From an uncultured Eubacteriales bacterium (GTDB taxonomy: Bacteria; Bacillota; Clostridia; Tissierellales; Peptoniphilaceae), in the NCBI GenBank assembly GCA_900539725.1, contig UQDI01000009.1, positions 1 to 64,000 on the forward strand: a stretch of DNA of 64,000 nucleotides, in the 5' to 3' direction. Shown one piece after another: positions 49,698-60,200 of this stretch (position 1 is its first letter; each line of letters starts with the position of its first letter). The notes under the pieces are model-generated. The model made no database searches, had not been told where the DNA came from, and worked only from the letters and a program-made list of their open reading frames with translations. The translations under genes were made by a program, and so were the position numbers.

Positions 49698-52600
49698 ATG
49701 GCAAAACAATTTAAAACCATGGATGGTAACACAGCTGCTGCATATGTATCATACGCATTTACAGAAGTTGCTGCCATCTACCCAATAACTCCTTCTTCAA
49801 ATATGGCTGAAGCTGTTGACAGCTGGTCTGCTCACGGCAAGACTAACATATTTGGCGAAAGAGTATTAGTTCAAGAAATGCAATCTGAAGCTGGCGCAGC
49901 TGGTGCTGTACACGGATCATTACAAGCAGGTGCATTAACTACTACATATACAGCTTCACAAGGTCTTCTACTTATGATTCCTAATATGTATAAGATCGCT
50001 GGTGAATTACTACCAGGTGTATTCCACGTATCAGCAAGAGCTCTTGCTTCTCACGCTCTAAGCATCTTTGGTGACCACCAAGACGTTATGGCATGCCGTC
50101 AAACTGGCTTTGCTATGTTAGCTTCTGGCTCAGTTCAAGAAGTTATGGACCTTGCAAGTGTTGCTCACCTTTCAGCTATTAAGGGCAGAGTACCATTCTT
50201 ACACTTCTTCGATGGTTTCAGAACTTCTCACGAAATTCAAAAAATCGAAGTTATTGATTATGAAGATCTAAAGAAACTTCTTGACAAGGACGCTCTAAGA
50301 AAGTTCAGAGAAAACGCTTTGAACCCAGAACATCCAGTAACAAGAGGTACTGCTCAAAACCCTGATATCTATTTCCAAGCTGCAGAAGCATCTAACAAAC
50401 ACTATGAAGATATCGTTGAGATAGCTGCTGACTACATGAAGGAACTTTCAAAGATTACAGGAAGAGAATACAAACCATTCAACTACTACGGAGCTGAAGA
50501 CGCTGAAGACATCATCGTTGCTATGGGTTCTGTAACTGATACTGTTGAAGAAACTGTTGACTATTTAAACAGCAATGGCAAGAAGGTTGGTCTTATCAAG
50601 GTTAGACTATATAGACCATTCTCTAAGAAATACTTCTTCGATGTATATCCAAAGACTGTTAAGAGAATCGCTGTACTAGATAGAACTAAGGAAAAGGGCG
50701 CTCTAGGCGAACCACTATACCTTGACGTTAAGTCAATGTTCTACGACGCAGATACTAAGCCACTTATCGTTGGTGGTAGATACGGTTTAGGCTCTAAGGA
50801 TACTACTCCTTCACAAATCTTATCTGTATATGAAAACTTAGCATCAGAAAATCCTATCAATGGCTTCACTATTGGTATCAATGATGATGTTACTCATAAA
50901 TCACTAGAAATTAAGAAAATTATAAATACTGAACCAGAAGGAACTATTAAGTGTAAATTCTGGGGCTTCGGATCAGACGGTACAGTAGGTGCTAACAAGT
51001 CAGCTATCAAGATTATCGGTGATAACACTGACCTTTACGCACAAGGCTACTTTGCTTATGACTCTAAGAAGTCAGGTGGTGTAACTGTTTCTCACTTAAG
51101 ATTCGGTAAATCACCTATCAAATCAACATACCTAATCAGCCACGCAGACTTCATAAGCTGTTCAAAACAATCTTACATCAATCTATATGATTTACTAGAT
51201 GGACTTAAAGATGGCGGAACATTCTTATTAAACTGCATTTGGGACGAAAAGGAACTAGAAGAAAACTTACCTAACAGCTTAAAACGCTCTATTGCTGAGC
51301 ACCATGCTAAGTTCTACACTATAAACGCAACTAGAATCGCTGAAGATATCGGTCTAGGCGGAAGAACTAACATGATTATGCAAGCTGCATTCTTCAAGTT
51401 ATCTGAAGTACTTCCTCTTGACGAAGCAATTGCTCACTTAAAGGACTCTATCGTTAAATCTTATGGACGTAAGGGTGAAAAGGTTGTTAATATGAACTAC
51501 CAAGCAGTTGATAAGGGTATTGAAGAATTAAAAGAAATTAAATATCCAGAAAGCTGGAAAGACTTAAAAGATGACGAAGTAGAAAAGAAAGAAACTACAA
51601 AGTTCTTCGAAGAAATCGCTGAAGTAATGAACGCTCAAAAGGGTGACACTCTTCCAGTATCTAAGTTTATAGGTATTGAAGACGGTACTTTTGAAAATGG
51701 TACAGCTAAGTTCGAAAAGAGAGCTATCGCTGTTAACCTACCTAAGTGGCACAAAGAAAATTGTATCCAATGTAACCAATGTTCATACATCTGCCCTCAC
51801 GCTGTAATTAGACCAATACTTCTAAATGATGAAGAAGCTGCTAAGGCTCCTGAAACATTTGAAACAATTGAAGCTAAGGGTAAAGGCTTAGAAGGATTAC
51901 AATACAGAATGCAAGTTTCATCACTTGACTGTACAGGTTGCGGTAACTGCGCTGACATCTGTCCAGCTAAGGAAAAAGCATTAGAAATGGTTCACTTCGA
52001 AGACATTGCTGAAGTAGAAAGTGAAAACTGGGATTTCGCTATGGACGAAGTTGAAGTAAAAGACGACCTTATGGATAAATTTAGCGTTAAGGGATCTCAA
52101 TTCCAACAACCACTTCTTGAATTCTCAGGCGCTTGCGCTGGTTGCGGTGAAACTGCTTATGCTAAATTAATCACTCAATTATATGGTGACAGAATGATCG
52201 TTGCAAATGCAACTGGATGTTCATCAATTTGGGGAGGTTCAGCTCCATCAACTCCATACTGTGTAAACAAATGCGGTAAGGGACCTGCATGGGCTAACTC
52301 ATTATTCGAAGATAACGCTGAATATGGTTATGGTTTCGTTCTAGCTGATGAAGTTAACAGAAAGAGAATCAAAGCTCTTATGGAAAGCTACATCGCACTA
52401 GACAAGAAAGATGCTGAACTTGAAGAAGCATTCAAACTATGGCTTTCAGATATAAGAGATGCTAGAGTAAGTAAAGAAGCTTACGCTAAGATGGCTAACA
52501 AATTAGCTAAGAAGACTGGCGACGCAGCTCAAGACGAAATACTTGAACAATTAGATGAATTAAGAGATTACATGATTAGAAAATCTGTTTGGGTATTCGG

Positions 52601-53234
52601 TGGAGACGGCTGGGCTTATGATATAGGCTTCGGCGGACTTGACCACGTACTAGCAGCTGGTAAAGACATCAACATCTTTGTATTTGATACAGAAGTTTAC
52701 TCAAATACAGGTGGACAATCATCAAAGGCTACTCCAACAGCAGCTGTTGCAAAATTCGCAGCATCTGGTAAGAAGATCAGAAAGAAAGACCTTGGTCTAA
52801 TGATGACAAGCTATGGCTATGTATACGTTGCTCAAATCGCTCTAGGTGCTAACATGAACCAAGCACTTAAAGCTATCAAAGAAGCAGAAGAATACGATGG
52901 ACCATCAATCATCATCGCTTACGCTCCATGTATCAACCACGGATTAAAATGCGGTATGGGTAAGAGCGTTAACAGAGAAAAACAAGCTGTTGCAGCTGGT
53001 TACTGGCACCTATATAGATTCGACCCAAGACTTGAAAAAGAAGGCAAGAATCCATTCGTACTAGACTCAAAAGACCCAACAGAATCATTCCAAGACTTCA
53101 TAGGCTCTGAAGTAAGATACACATCACTTCAAAAGGATTTCCCTGAAGAAGCAGAAATCTTATTCAAGGCAGCTGAAGAATCTGCTAAAGACAGACTTGC
53201 AAGCTACAAGAGAATGGCTGGCTTAGATAAATAA
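49698..53234 (+). CDS. nifJ: Pyruvate:ferredoxin (flavodoxin) oxidoreductase
   Basis: A 1178-residue single-chain PFOR, which oxidises pyruvate with CoA to acetyl-CoA, CO2 and reduced ferredoxin, the central energy step in anaerobes. N-terminal pyruvate domain (AYPITPSS-like IYPITPSSNMAE), the gamma/CoA domain, an 8Fe ferredoxin domain with CIQCNQCSYICP and CTGCGNCADICP, and a C-terminal TPP domain starting CAGCGETAYAK with GGDGWAYDIG. All expected cysteines are present. The ATG at 49698 follows ATAGGAGGAA; an upstream in-frame TTG at 49629 lies in the promoter. Very regular codon use suggests high expression. Confidence 0.97.
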   Translation: MAKQFKTMDGNTAAAYVSYAFTEVAAIYPITPSSNMAEAVDSWSAHGKTNIFGERVLVQEMQSEAGAAGAVHGSLQAGALTTTYTASQGLLLMIPNMYKIAGELLPGVFHVSARALASHALSIFGDHQDVMACRQTGFAMLASGSVQEVMDLASVAHLSAIKGRVPFLHFFDGFRTSHEIQKIEVIDYEDLKKLLDKDALRKFRENALNPEHPVTRGTAQNPDIYFQAAEASNKHYEDIVEIAADYMKELSKITGREYKPFNYYGAEDAEDIIVAMGSVTDTVEETVDYLNSNGKKVGLIKVRLYRPFSKKYFFDVYPKTVKRIAVLDRTKEKGALGEPLYLDVKSMFYDADTKPLIVGGRYGLGSKDTTPSQILSVYENLASENPINGFTIGINDDVTHKSLEIKKIINTEPEGTIKCKFWGFGSDGTVGANKSAIKIIGDNTDLYAQGYFAYDSKKSGGVTVSHLRFGKSPIKSTYLISHADFISCSKQSYINLYDLLDGLKDGGTFLLNCIWDEKELEENLPNSLKRSIAEHHAKFYTINATRIAEDIGLGGRTNMIMQAAFFKLSEVLPLDEAIAHLKDSIVKSYGRKGEKVVNMNYQAVDKGIEELKEIKYPESWKDLKDDEVEKKETTKFFEEIAEVMNAQKGDTLPVSKFIGIEDGTFENGTAKFEKRAIAVNLPKWHKENCIQCNQCSYICPHAVIRPILLNDEEAAKAPETFETIEAKGKGLEGLQYRMQVSSLDCTGCGNCADICPAKEKALEMVHFEDIAEVESENWDFAMDEVEVKDDLMDKFSVKGSQFQQPLLEFSGACAGCGETAYAKLITQLYGDRMIVANATGCSSIWGGSAPSTPYCVNKCGKGPAWANSLFEDNAEYGYGFVLADEVNRKRIKALMESYIALDKKDAELEEAFKLWLSDIRDARVSKEAYAKMANKLAKKTGDAAQDEILEQLDELRDYMIRKSVWVFGGDGWAYDIGFGGLDHVLAAGKDINIFVFDTEVYSNTGGQSSKATPTAAVAKFAASGKKIRKKDLGLMMTSYGYVYVAQIALGANMNQALKAIKEAEEYDGPSIIIAYAPCINHGLKCGMGKSVNREKQAVAAGYWHLYRFDPRLEKEGKNPFVLDSKDPTESFQDFIGSEVRYTSLQKDFPEEAEILFKAAEESAKDRLASYKRMAGLDK

Positions 53235-53256
53235 TTTAAGTAAATATATTTAATGA

Positions 53257-53286
53257 GATGCGAGGAGAGATCTTCGCATCTTTTTT
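53257..53286 (+). terminator. Terminator of nifJ
   Basis: Stem GATGCGA (53257-53263) and TCGCATC (53274-53280) followed by six T residues. Confidence 0.85.
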
Positions 53287-53336
53287 ATTGCAATTCACCC
53301 CTCAATAAATTATAATATATAAAAGGAAGTGATGAT

Positions 53337-53848
53337 ATGAAACTTATTAAAGCAAATAAAAATCATAGAGATATAGTTTTAGAATTTAAAGAAAAAATTA
53401 TAGATGCAGGCGAAAGATTTTGTGGGGTTAGTGGACTTGAAAGACTTGATTTTGATGAGTGGCTTGAAAGAAATAAGTCAATAGAAAATAAAAGCACTTG
53501 TCCAGAGGGAATAGTCCCTGCGATGCAATACATTTATGTTGATGATGATGAGAGCAAAGTTATTGCATGATAAATTTAAGACTTGAACTGAATGACTTAT
53601 TAATGAAGTTCGGTGGACATATAGGCTACTCCATTGCCCCGGATGAAAGACGCAAAGGTCTTGCAAAGGCAATGCTTAAAGAAGGACTTAAGTTTTATAA
53701 AAATCACGGCTATGAAAGAGTTCTTATTACATGCGATGTAAATAACATAGCATCTGCTAAGACCATAGAAGCGTGTGGCGGCAAGCTCGAAAATATTATT
53801 AAAGAAGATGACCTTCATTCAACAAAAAGATACTGGATTAAATTATAA
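53337..53848 (+). pseudogene. GNAT family N-acetyltransferase disrupted by a one-base frameshift
   Basis: Two frames together make a complete GNAT protein of about 170 residues. The first (53337-53570) ends ...DDDESKVIA-stop; the second (from 53567) continues MINLRLELNDLLMKFGGHIGYSIAPDERRKGLAKAML with the acetyl-CoA loop. Homologues normally read ...K(V/I)(I/V)GMINLRHEL, so one base (probably G) is missing near 53565-53567. The rest is well conserved, so the break is recent or a sequencing error. GGAAGTGATG site at the start. Confidence 0.85.
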
Positions 53849-53879
53849 TTGGGTATATATATTTTAAGGAGTTGATTAT

Positions 53880-54440
53880 ATGTATTTACTAAGACTATAC
53901 AGAGACTTTGATCTTGTCTACTCGATAGGCATGTTCAAAGAAGAAAAAGATTACAAAGAGTTTTTAAAAGGCATTCCAAGCTGCAAGCCCGAAGAGGACG
54001 GATACAACTACAGAATTTATCTAGATGGTTTTCCAGCACTACTTAAGCTAAAATTCAATGACGCCGACTTTATCATTTCGAGAGACATATTCTTAAATAG
54101 AGAATACCTTTACGTTGACGTCGAAGAGTACCCACTACTTAACGAGTACAAAGGCATGTACGACAAGTATCAAGTGATTGGCGCTTATGCTATCGGCACA
54201 GATGAGCTCGAAGACTACGTGACAAGACGTAACAAGAAGCTCGACCTTGTATTTAAGATGCTTGATGATATGGGCGTTGAAGCATTTAGAGATTATTCAG
54301 ACTCTGAAGATGGTGAGTGCATCATACTAAAGAAGGACTCAAGTATATTATTCGTGCTTGACCCATCATTCAATGAAGACCTTCCAGATGATGAGGCCGG
54401 ACTAAGAAAGGCAATCGAAGAAGAACTAAAAAACAAGTAA
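53880..54440 (+). CDS. Hypothetical cytoplasmic protein
   Basis: A 186-residue soluble, acidic protein (YLLRLYRDFDLVYSIGMFKEEKDYKEFLKGIP...) with no membrane segment, signal peptide or cysteine-rich site. I do not recognise a family. Conserved-looking features are the aromatic N-terminus and the ECIILKKDSSILFVLDPSF strand pair. AAGGAG site; it stands alone and is followed by a terminator. Confidence 0.75.
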   Translation: MYLLRLYRDFDLVYSIGMFKEEKDYKEFLKGIPSCKPEEDGYNYRIYLDGFPALLKLKFNDADFIISRDIFLNREYLYVDVEEYPLLNEYKGMYDKYQVIGAYAIGTDELEDYVTRRNKKLDLVFKMLDDMGVEAFRDYSDSEDGECIILKKDSSILFVLDPSFNEDLPDDEAGLRKAIEEELKNK

Positions 54441-54452
54441 ATAGTTTTATAA

Positions 54453-54481
54453 AGATCTAAGTTAGTCTTAGATCTTTTTTA
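54453..54481 (+). terminator. Terminator of the hypothetical gene
   Basis: Perfect 10-bp stem AAGATCTAAG (54453-54462) and CTTAGATCTT (54468-54477) with T-run. Confidence 0.85.
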
Positions 54482-54526
54482 GTCCATATACATGTGATAA
54501 CGTGGTAACAATTGTGATTAAAATGC

Positions 54527-54555
54527 TTGACAATTACGAGTAAATCTAATATAAT
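54527..54555 (+). promoter_or_regulatory. Consensus promoter of greA-lysS
   Basis: A perfect TTGACA (54527-54532), 17-bp spacer and perfect TATAAT (54550-54555), 34 bp before the greA start. The best match to consensus in the window. Confidence 0.9.
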
Positions 54556-54589
54556 AACAATGTTAATATATATGTAAGGGGAGAGATGT

Positions 54590-55063
54590 ATGGCCAAAGA
54601 ACAATACTTAACAGAAGAGGGTTTAAAACAAAAGGAAGAAGAGCTAGAATATCTTAAGACGGTCGCAAGAAAAGAAGTTGCAGAAAAGATCAAGATAGCT
54701 CTTGGTTACGGAGACTTAAGTGAAAACGCTGAATATGATCAAGCAAAAAACGATCAAGCAGCACTTGAAGAAAAGATAGCTAAACTTGAAAATATACTTA
54801 GAAACGCAGTACTTATAGACGAGGCAGGAGATACTGATAACAAATCGGTAAAGGTTGGCTCGAATGTTAGATTTAAGGACATGGACACAGACGAGTTTTT
54901 AGAATACCAAATCGTTGGTGTAGTAGAAGCGGATCCATTTAACGGCAAGATTTCAAACGAAAGCCCTGTAGGCAGAGCCATGATAGGCAGAAAAAGAAAT
55001 CAAGTTGTTGAAGTAGAAGCACCATCAGGTATTAAGAAATATAAAATAACAAAGATATCATAG
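54590..55063 (+). CDS. greA: Transcription elongation factor GreA
   Basis: A 157-residue factor that rescues backtracked RNA polymerase. The N-terminal coiled coil (EEGLKQKEEELEYLKTVARKEVAEKIKIAL, GDLSENAEYDQAKNDQ with the catalytic acidic tip) and the C-terminal FKBP-like domain (VGSNVRFKD, SPVGRAMIGRK) are complete. GGGGAG site. Co-transcribed with lysS, 10 bp downstream, an arrangement also seen in other Firmicutes. Confidence 0.97.
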   Translation: MAKEQYLTEEGLKQKEEELEYLKTVARKEVAEKIKIALGYGDLSENAEYDQAKNDQAALEEKIAKLENILRNAVLIDEAGDTDNKSVKVGSNVRFKDMDTDEFLEYQIVGVVEADPFNGKISNESPVGRAMIGRKRNQVVEVEAPSGIKKYKITKIS

Positions 55064-55073
55064 GAGTTGAAAG

Positions 55074-56972
55074 ATGCAAAACACAGATTTAAATGAAATG
55101 CTTCAAATTCGTAGACAAAAGTTAAAAGAACTACAAGATCAAGGCAAGAACCCATTCTTAATTGAAAAGTTCAATCCTGATCATCACACAATAGATATAA
55201 CTGATAACTTTGAAGAATTTGAAGGCAAAGAAGTTACCGTAGCTGGTAGAATTATGTCAAAGAGAGGACACGGCAAAATCTCTTTTATGGACATACAAGA
55301 TATGAAAGGCAGAATACAAATCCTTTCAAAAATTGATGAATTAGGCGAAGAAGCCTACAAGATTATCTCATACTTAGATATGGGCGACATCATAGGCGTA
55401 GAAGGCGAAGTCTTTAAAACACAATCAGGCGAAATCAGTATTAAAGCTAAAAAGCTTACATTACTTTCCAAATCCTTACAAATATTACCTGAAAAGTGGC
55501 ACGGATTAAAAGACCCAGACCTTAGATACAGACAAAGATACGTTGACTTAATCGTTAACCCAGAAGTAAAAGAAACATTCTTATTAAGAAATAAAATTAT
55601 AAGAAAGATTAGAGAGTACCTAGATAACCTTGGCTATTTAGAAGTAGAAACTCCAATCCTTGGCAATATCGCTGGTGGTGCAAACGCAAGACCATTCTTA
55701 ACACATCATAACGCACTAAACATCGATATGTCACTTAGAATAGCGAACGAACTTTACCTAAAGAGACTTATAGTCGGCGGTTTCGACAAAGTTTATGAAA
55801 TGGGTAAGATGTTCAGAAACGAAGGTATGGACGCAAGACACAATCCAGAGTTTACCAATATCGAGCTATACGAAGCATACGCTGACTATAACGATATGAT
55901 GGAAATTACTGAAAATCTTGTTGCTTACGTAGCTAAAGAAGTTTTAGGAACTACAAAAGTTGAATATCAAGGCAAAACTATTGATTTTAGTCCACCTTGG
56001 AGAAGAATCAAGATGCAAGACGCTGTTAAAGAGCACACAGGAGTTGACTTTGACAAGATAAATACAGATGAAGAAGCTCTTGAAGTAGCTAAAGAACATA
56101 AACTTGAGATAAAACCTGGTATGACTAGAGGACACGTTATTAGTGAAATGTTCGAAGAATTCTGCGAACAATATATGGATCAGCCAACATTTATCATTGG
56201 CCATCCAGTAGAAATTTCACCATTAGCAAAGAGAAATCCAGACGATCCAAGAATTACTAACAGATTCGAAGCCTTTGCAAATTGCTGGGAAATAGCAAAT
56301 GCATTCTCAGAATTGAACGACCCAATCGATCAAAGAGAAAGATTTGAAGAACAATTAAGACAAAAAGAATACGGCGACGACGAAGCTCATCCAATGGACG
56401 AAGACTTCTTAAACGCTATAGAAGTTGGTCTTCCACCAACAGGCGGACTTGGTATAGGTGTCGATAGACTTATCATACTATTAACAAATCAAGCATCCAT
56501 CAGAGACGTAATCTTCTTCCCAACAATGAAGCCAATAGGCGCTGATCCAAATGCAGACGTAGCACCAAAGGCAATCGTTAAAGCAGATGAAAAGATTGAC
56601 TTCTCAAAAGTTGAGATAGAGCCACTATTCAAGGACATGGTAGACTTTGAAACATTCTCAAAGTCAGACTTCAGAGCTGTTAAGGTTAAAGATTGCGTTG
56701 CAGTACCTAAGTCAAAGAAATTACTTCAATTTACACTTGATGATGGTACAGGCGAGGACAGAACTATATTAAGCGGTATACATGCTTACTACGAGCCAGA
56801 AGAGCTAATTGGCAAGACACTTATCGCTATAGTTAATCTTCCACCAAGAGCCATGATGGGCATAGACTCATGCGGCATGCTTTTATCAGCAATACACGAA
56901 GAAGAAGGCGAAGAAAAGCTTCACTTACTAATGGTTGATAATCACATACCAGCAGGAGCAAAATTATATTAA
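55074..56972 (+). CDS. lysS: Lysyl-tRNA synthetase (class II) with C-terminal tRNA-binding domain
   Basis: A 632-residue enzyme charging tRNA-Lys. Residues 1-150 form the OB-fold anticodon-binding domain (VAGRIMSKRGHGKISFMDIQD); the class II core follows with motif 2 (KMFRNEGMDARHNPEFTNIELY) and motif 3 (GLGIGVDRLIILLT). Residues from about 515 are an extra EMAP/Trbp111-like domain (DFRAVKVKDCVAVPKSKKLLQF..., NLPPRAMMGIDSCGMLLSA) as at the C-terminus of MetRS. This adds about 120 residues to the usual 490-510 residue LysS. No break is visible, so it is a true fusion. Confidence 0.95.
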   Translation: MQNTDLNEMLQIRRQKLKELQDQGKNPFLIEKFNPDHHTIDITDNFEEFEGKEVTVAGRIMSKRGHGKISFMDIQDMKGRIQILSKIDELGEEAYKIISYLDMGDIIGVEGEVFKTQSGEISIKAKKLTLLSKSLQILPEKWHGLKDPDLRYRQRYVDLIVNPEVKETFLLRNKIIRKIREYLDNLGYLEVETPILGNIAGGANARPFLTHHNALNIDMSLRIANELYLKRLIVGGFDKVYEMGKMFRNEGMDARHNPEFTNIELYEAYADYNDMMEITENLVAYVAKEVLGTTKVEYQGKTIDFSPPWRRIKMQDAVKEHTGVDFDKINTDEEALEVAKEHKLEIKPGMTRGHVISEMFEEFCEQYMDQPTFIIGHPVEISPLAKRNPDDPRITNRFEAFANCWEIANAFSELNDPIDQRERFEEQLRQKEYGDDEAHPMDEDFLNAIEVGLPPTGGLGIGVDRLIILLTNQASIRDVIFFPTMKPIGADPNADVAPKAIVKADEKIDFSKVEIEPLFKDMVDFETFSKSDFRAVKVKDCVAVPKSKKLLQFTLDDGTGEDRTILSGIHAYYEPEELIGKTLIAIVNLPPRAMMGIDSCGMLLSAIHEEEGEEKLHLLMVDNHIPAGAKLY

Positions 56973-56987
56973 TAATAAATAATAATA

Positions 56988-57026
56988 CAAATAACTGGAA
57001 CTAGTTTGACTAAGTCCAGTTATTTG
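56988..57026 (+). terminator. Terminator of greA-lysS
   Basis: Perfect 12-bp stem CAAATAACTGGA (56988-56999) and TCCAGTTATTTG (57015-57026). The T-run is short, so termination may be partial. Confidence 0.65.
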
Positions 57027-57050
57027 CGTATATAGGGCTTATTTACACAT

Positions 57051-57064
57051 TCAAAGCGTTAGCA
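57051..57064. promoter_or_regulatory. cre-like (CcpA) site upstream of the adhesin gene
   Basis: TCAAAGCGTTAGCA matches 13 of 14 positions of the catabolite-response consensus TGWAARCGNTWNCA. It lies 190 bp before the adhesin start. No confident promoter could be placed between the two, so its effect is uncertain. Confidence 0.4.
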
Positions 57065-57253
57065 CAATAAATTCGAAATCCGTACTATTTATCGCGAAAT
57101 TGAATAGTTTGTACTAACCTTGGGTATATTTGATAAGTATGTTACATGAAACAACAAGTATATACAATATATCTAGACATAATATAGAAATAATATTAAC
57201 TATGTTTATATAGTTATTAAATTTGAAAGCGGGAAATAAAATAGGAGGAAAAA

Positions 57254-60200
57254 ATGAAAGAACAATTAGAATCAAAAAAAGATATGAATGATTTTAAGAT
57301 AGTCATTCCTATGTCTGACGAAACTATTAAAAAGATTAAGTCAAATGCAGCGAAGGCTGTATTAGGTGCGTCTATTGCAGGAGTTATGATTGCTGGTGGA
57401 CAAAGTGTTAAAGCACAATCTGTTCAAGAACCAGCAGCTGTAGTACAAACAATTGATGCGCAAAATGAAAATGACAAGAAAGAACTTTCTTTGATGATAG
57501 ATGAAATTCTTACATCTAAAGAAAAGAAAACGAATGATACTGAAGTAAAAGCGGCAAATAATGTAGAAGAAGTAAACGATGTAAAAGGAGTGTCTGCTGA
57601 AACATTAAGCATTACTACAGATGCTAATACAAATAAAGTTTTAAATGAAATCAATAAAGTAGATGCTAATACAAATAAAGTTTTAGATGAAATGAATGAA
57701 GTAGATGCTGATACAGAAAATAAAGGTGAGGGTACACTCGATGATTTAATTAACTTTGATGGCATTAAAGCACTTTATAATAAGGATGAAAAAACTCAAG
57801 AAGATAGTAATCTAGGTCTTTCTGATGAAAAACCTGCAGAAGCTCAACAGGCTGGCGAAGGTGAACAAACAACTGAGCCGAACTATGCCGACGACGAAAA
57901 AGAAATCAAAGACTATAGTGGCAGTGAACGTTATAAGGAAACTGACCTACAACCGGGAGATACAAATCAATCGTTCAGCAAAGATGATGAGAAGGCAGAA
58001 AAAGATGGCCTTAAATTTGAACTTAAAAACCCATCTGCAACATCACCAAGTAAGACTGAATATGGTTACCAAATCACCATAGACAAGAAGACTGGACAAA
58101 GAACCTATACTAAGGTTTATGTTACAGATTCTGGTCTTATACCTGTTGATCCAGGCAAAAAACCAATGATGGGTCAGAAAGATAAGTTAACACCTGAATC
58201 TCCAGAAGTAAATTATAAGCCAGGAGAAGATGCAAATATATCTGCTTCTAGACGACAAAGAAATTTAAATTATGAAGCCAGTGAAGATACCTTAAAGCAC
58301 CTTAATAACAAGGATAATGATTTCACTTCTTTTGGTTTTGAAGATAATTATACATCAGACAATCTGGGAACTAAGTTTTTTGGAGATAGCTTCACTTTAG
58401 GTTACAAGGTAAACCCATGGCCAAATGAAAATGATAAGCTAGAGCTATTGAAATTAAATGGTCAGTACACTGACAAGGTCTTTGTCAAAGGCCAAGATAT
58501 AGATACCGGTATTAAGGTAGACAATATCGATGAAAATGCTAGAGAAAGACTAGTTGGCCAAGTATACAATCCTATTAATGGCGATATCGTACCAGGAGCA
58601 AGTGCCTATATTGATGACAAAGGCATTATCCATATTCAAATGCCAGAAGGGGCTCTTATAAAGAATGAAGAGAATAAATATGTAGTAAACAAAAAATCAA
58701 TCTTTAGCAATGGAGATTACAAGGCACTTCAAAACCTAGATGTCAAATTCTTTGCGCGTCCAAGAACAGCAGAAGAATTTAAATCCATAGCAGAAACACC
58801 AGACGACAATGGTGAAACAGGAACATACACAGGCTCAGGGGCTGGTAGTGCCGATATCAACCACAAGGGAACAAATGTCACAATCGACAAGCAAGGTATC
58901 GACCGCTACGACCACTACAACCTCATCGGAGATTTTAAGCTAAACCTAGACGACACAAGATACTATGACCAAACGTTCAAAGATGATGAGGGTAATAAAA
59001 TTGATGAACACTCTTCTACAAGGGTATTTCCCGGTCAAGACTTTAGTGTCGAGATACAAGATCCGAAAACTGCTGCAGAGATTGACGGCGCTTATAGTCG
59101 TGGAGAAGCCTCAGGAAAATTAAAGGACGAATTTCTTGAAATAGCTAACAAACAAATTGCTGCTGATTTGGGAGTTGACTATGAGGAATTTATCACAAGC
59201 GACGATTACGCAGACAAACGCTGGATTGTTGATGGTAAGTCTGACAATATTTCAAAGTTTACAATAAGAGCTCCAAAACAAGCCAAGGCTGGTGATTTCT
59301 TAGCTCTACCTGTTGAATACACTTATACAAATGGTTCTACAGACACTTACTGGTTCCACTTTGTTGTCCAAGAAACCAACAACAATAGACCAGAGTATTT
59401 AGCAGAAGTAGGACCTCAAGGAAATGTCTTAGTAAATAATCCTATTATTCCAAAAAAAGAACAAGACTTAAAGAAAAATCAACCAGAGTCCTACGAACTG
59501 ATTGGAAATACTTTTAAGGACAACAAGGGAAATGTTTGGAATGTAAGTATCGACCAAAAAACAGGTGCAGTAACAGCGACCCTTCCTACAAATCTTCCAG
59601 AAGGCAAGGAAATAAATGGAGGGGAAAAACTAACTGTTCCTGTTAAGGTAAAATATACTGACAAGGATACTGGAGAAGAAAGAACTGAAGAGATTAAGGC
59701 ACAATTTATTGCAACAAAGCAACACAAGACTTTAACCAATGAAACAAAGACATCTGAAATACCTTATGAAACAAAGGTAGAATATGATGCAACTCTTCCA
59801 GAAGGCTACTTCCAAGAAACACAAGCTGGTCAAAAGGGAGAACTAAAGGTAACTTTCGTCCAAGATACCTTAAATGGTAAAAAAGGTATTTTCCAACAAG
59901 ATGGAACTTTTAAAGAAGGCGAAAGCAAAATTGAAGCAGTGGTTACTAAGGAAGCGACACCAAGAATTATAAAAATTGGTACAAAACCAGCTTCAACTAA
60001 AGTAGAAATCCCATTTGATACAGAATATGAAGTTGACAACAACCTTGAAGCAGGGGAAACCGAACTTATTAATGATGGTGAAAAGGGCGAAGTGACCATC
60101 ACCACAACAAGAAATGAAGATGGAACAATTACTGTAAATAAAAATGTTACTAAAGAGGCTAAGAATAAGAAAATCAAAATCGGTACCAAGACTCAAGGGG

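Noticed and set aside
53337..53848. Two separate small acetyltransferase genes
   Set aside because: Each half lacks part of the GNAT fold, the second has no ribosome-binding site, and joined by one added base they make a typical full-length protein.
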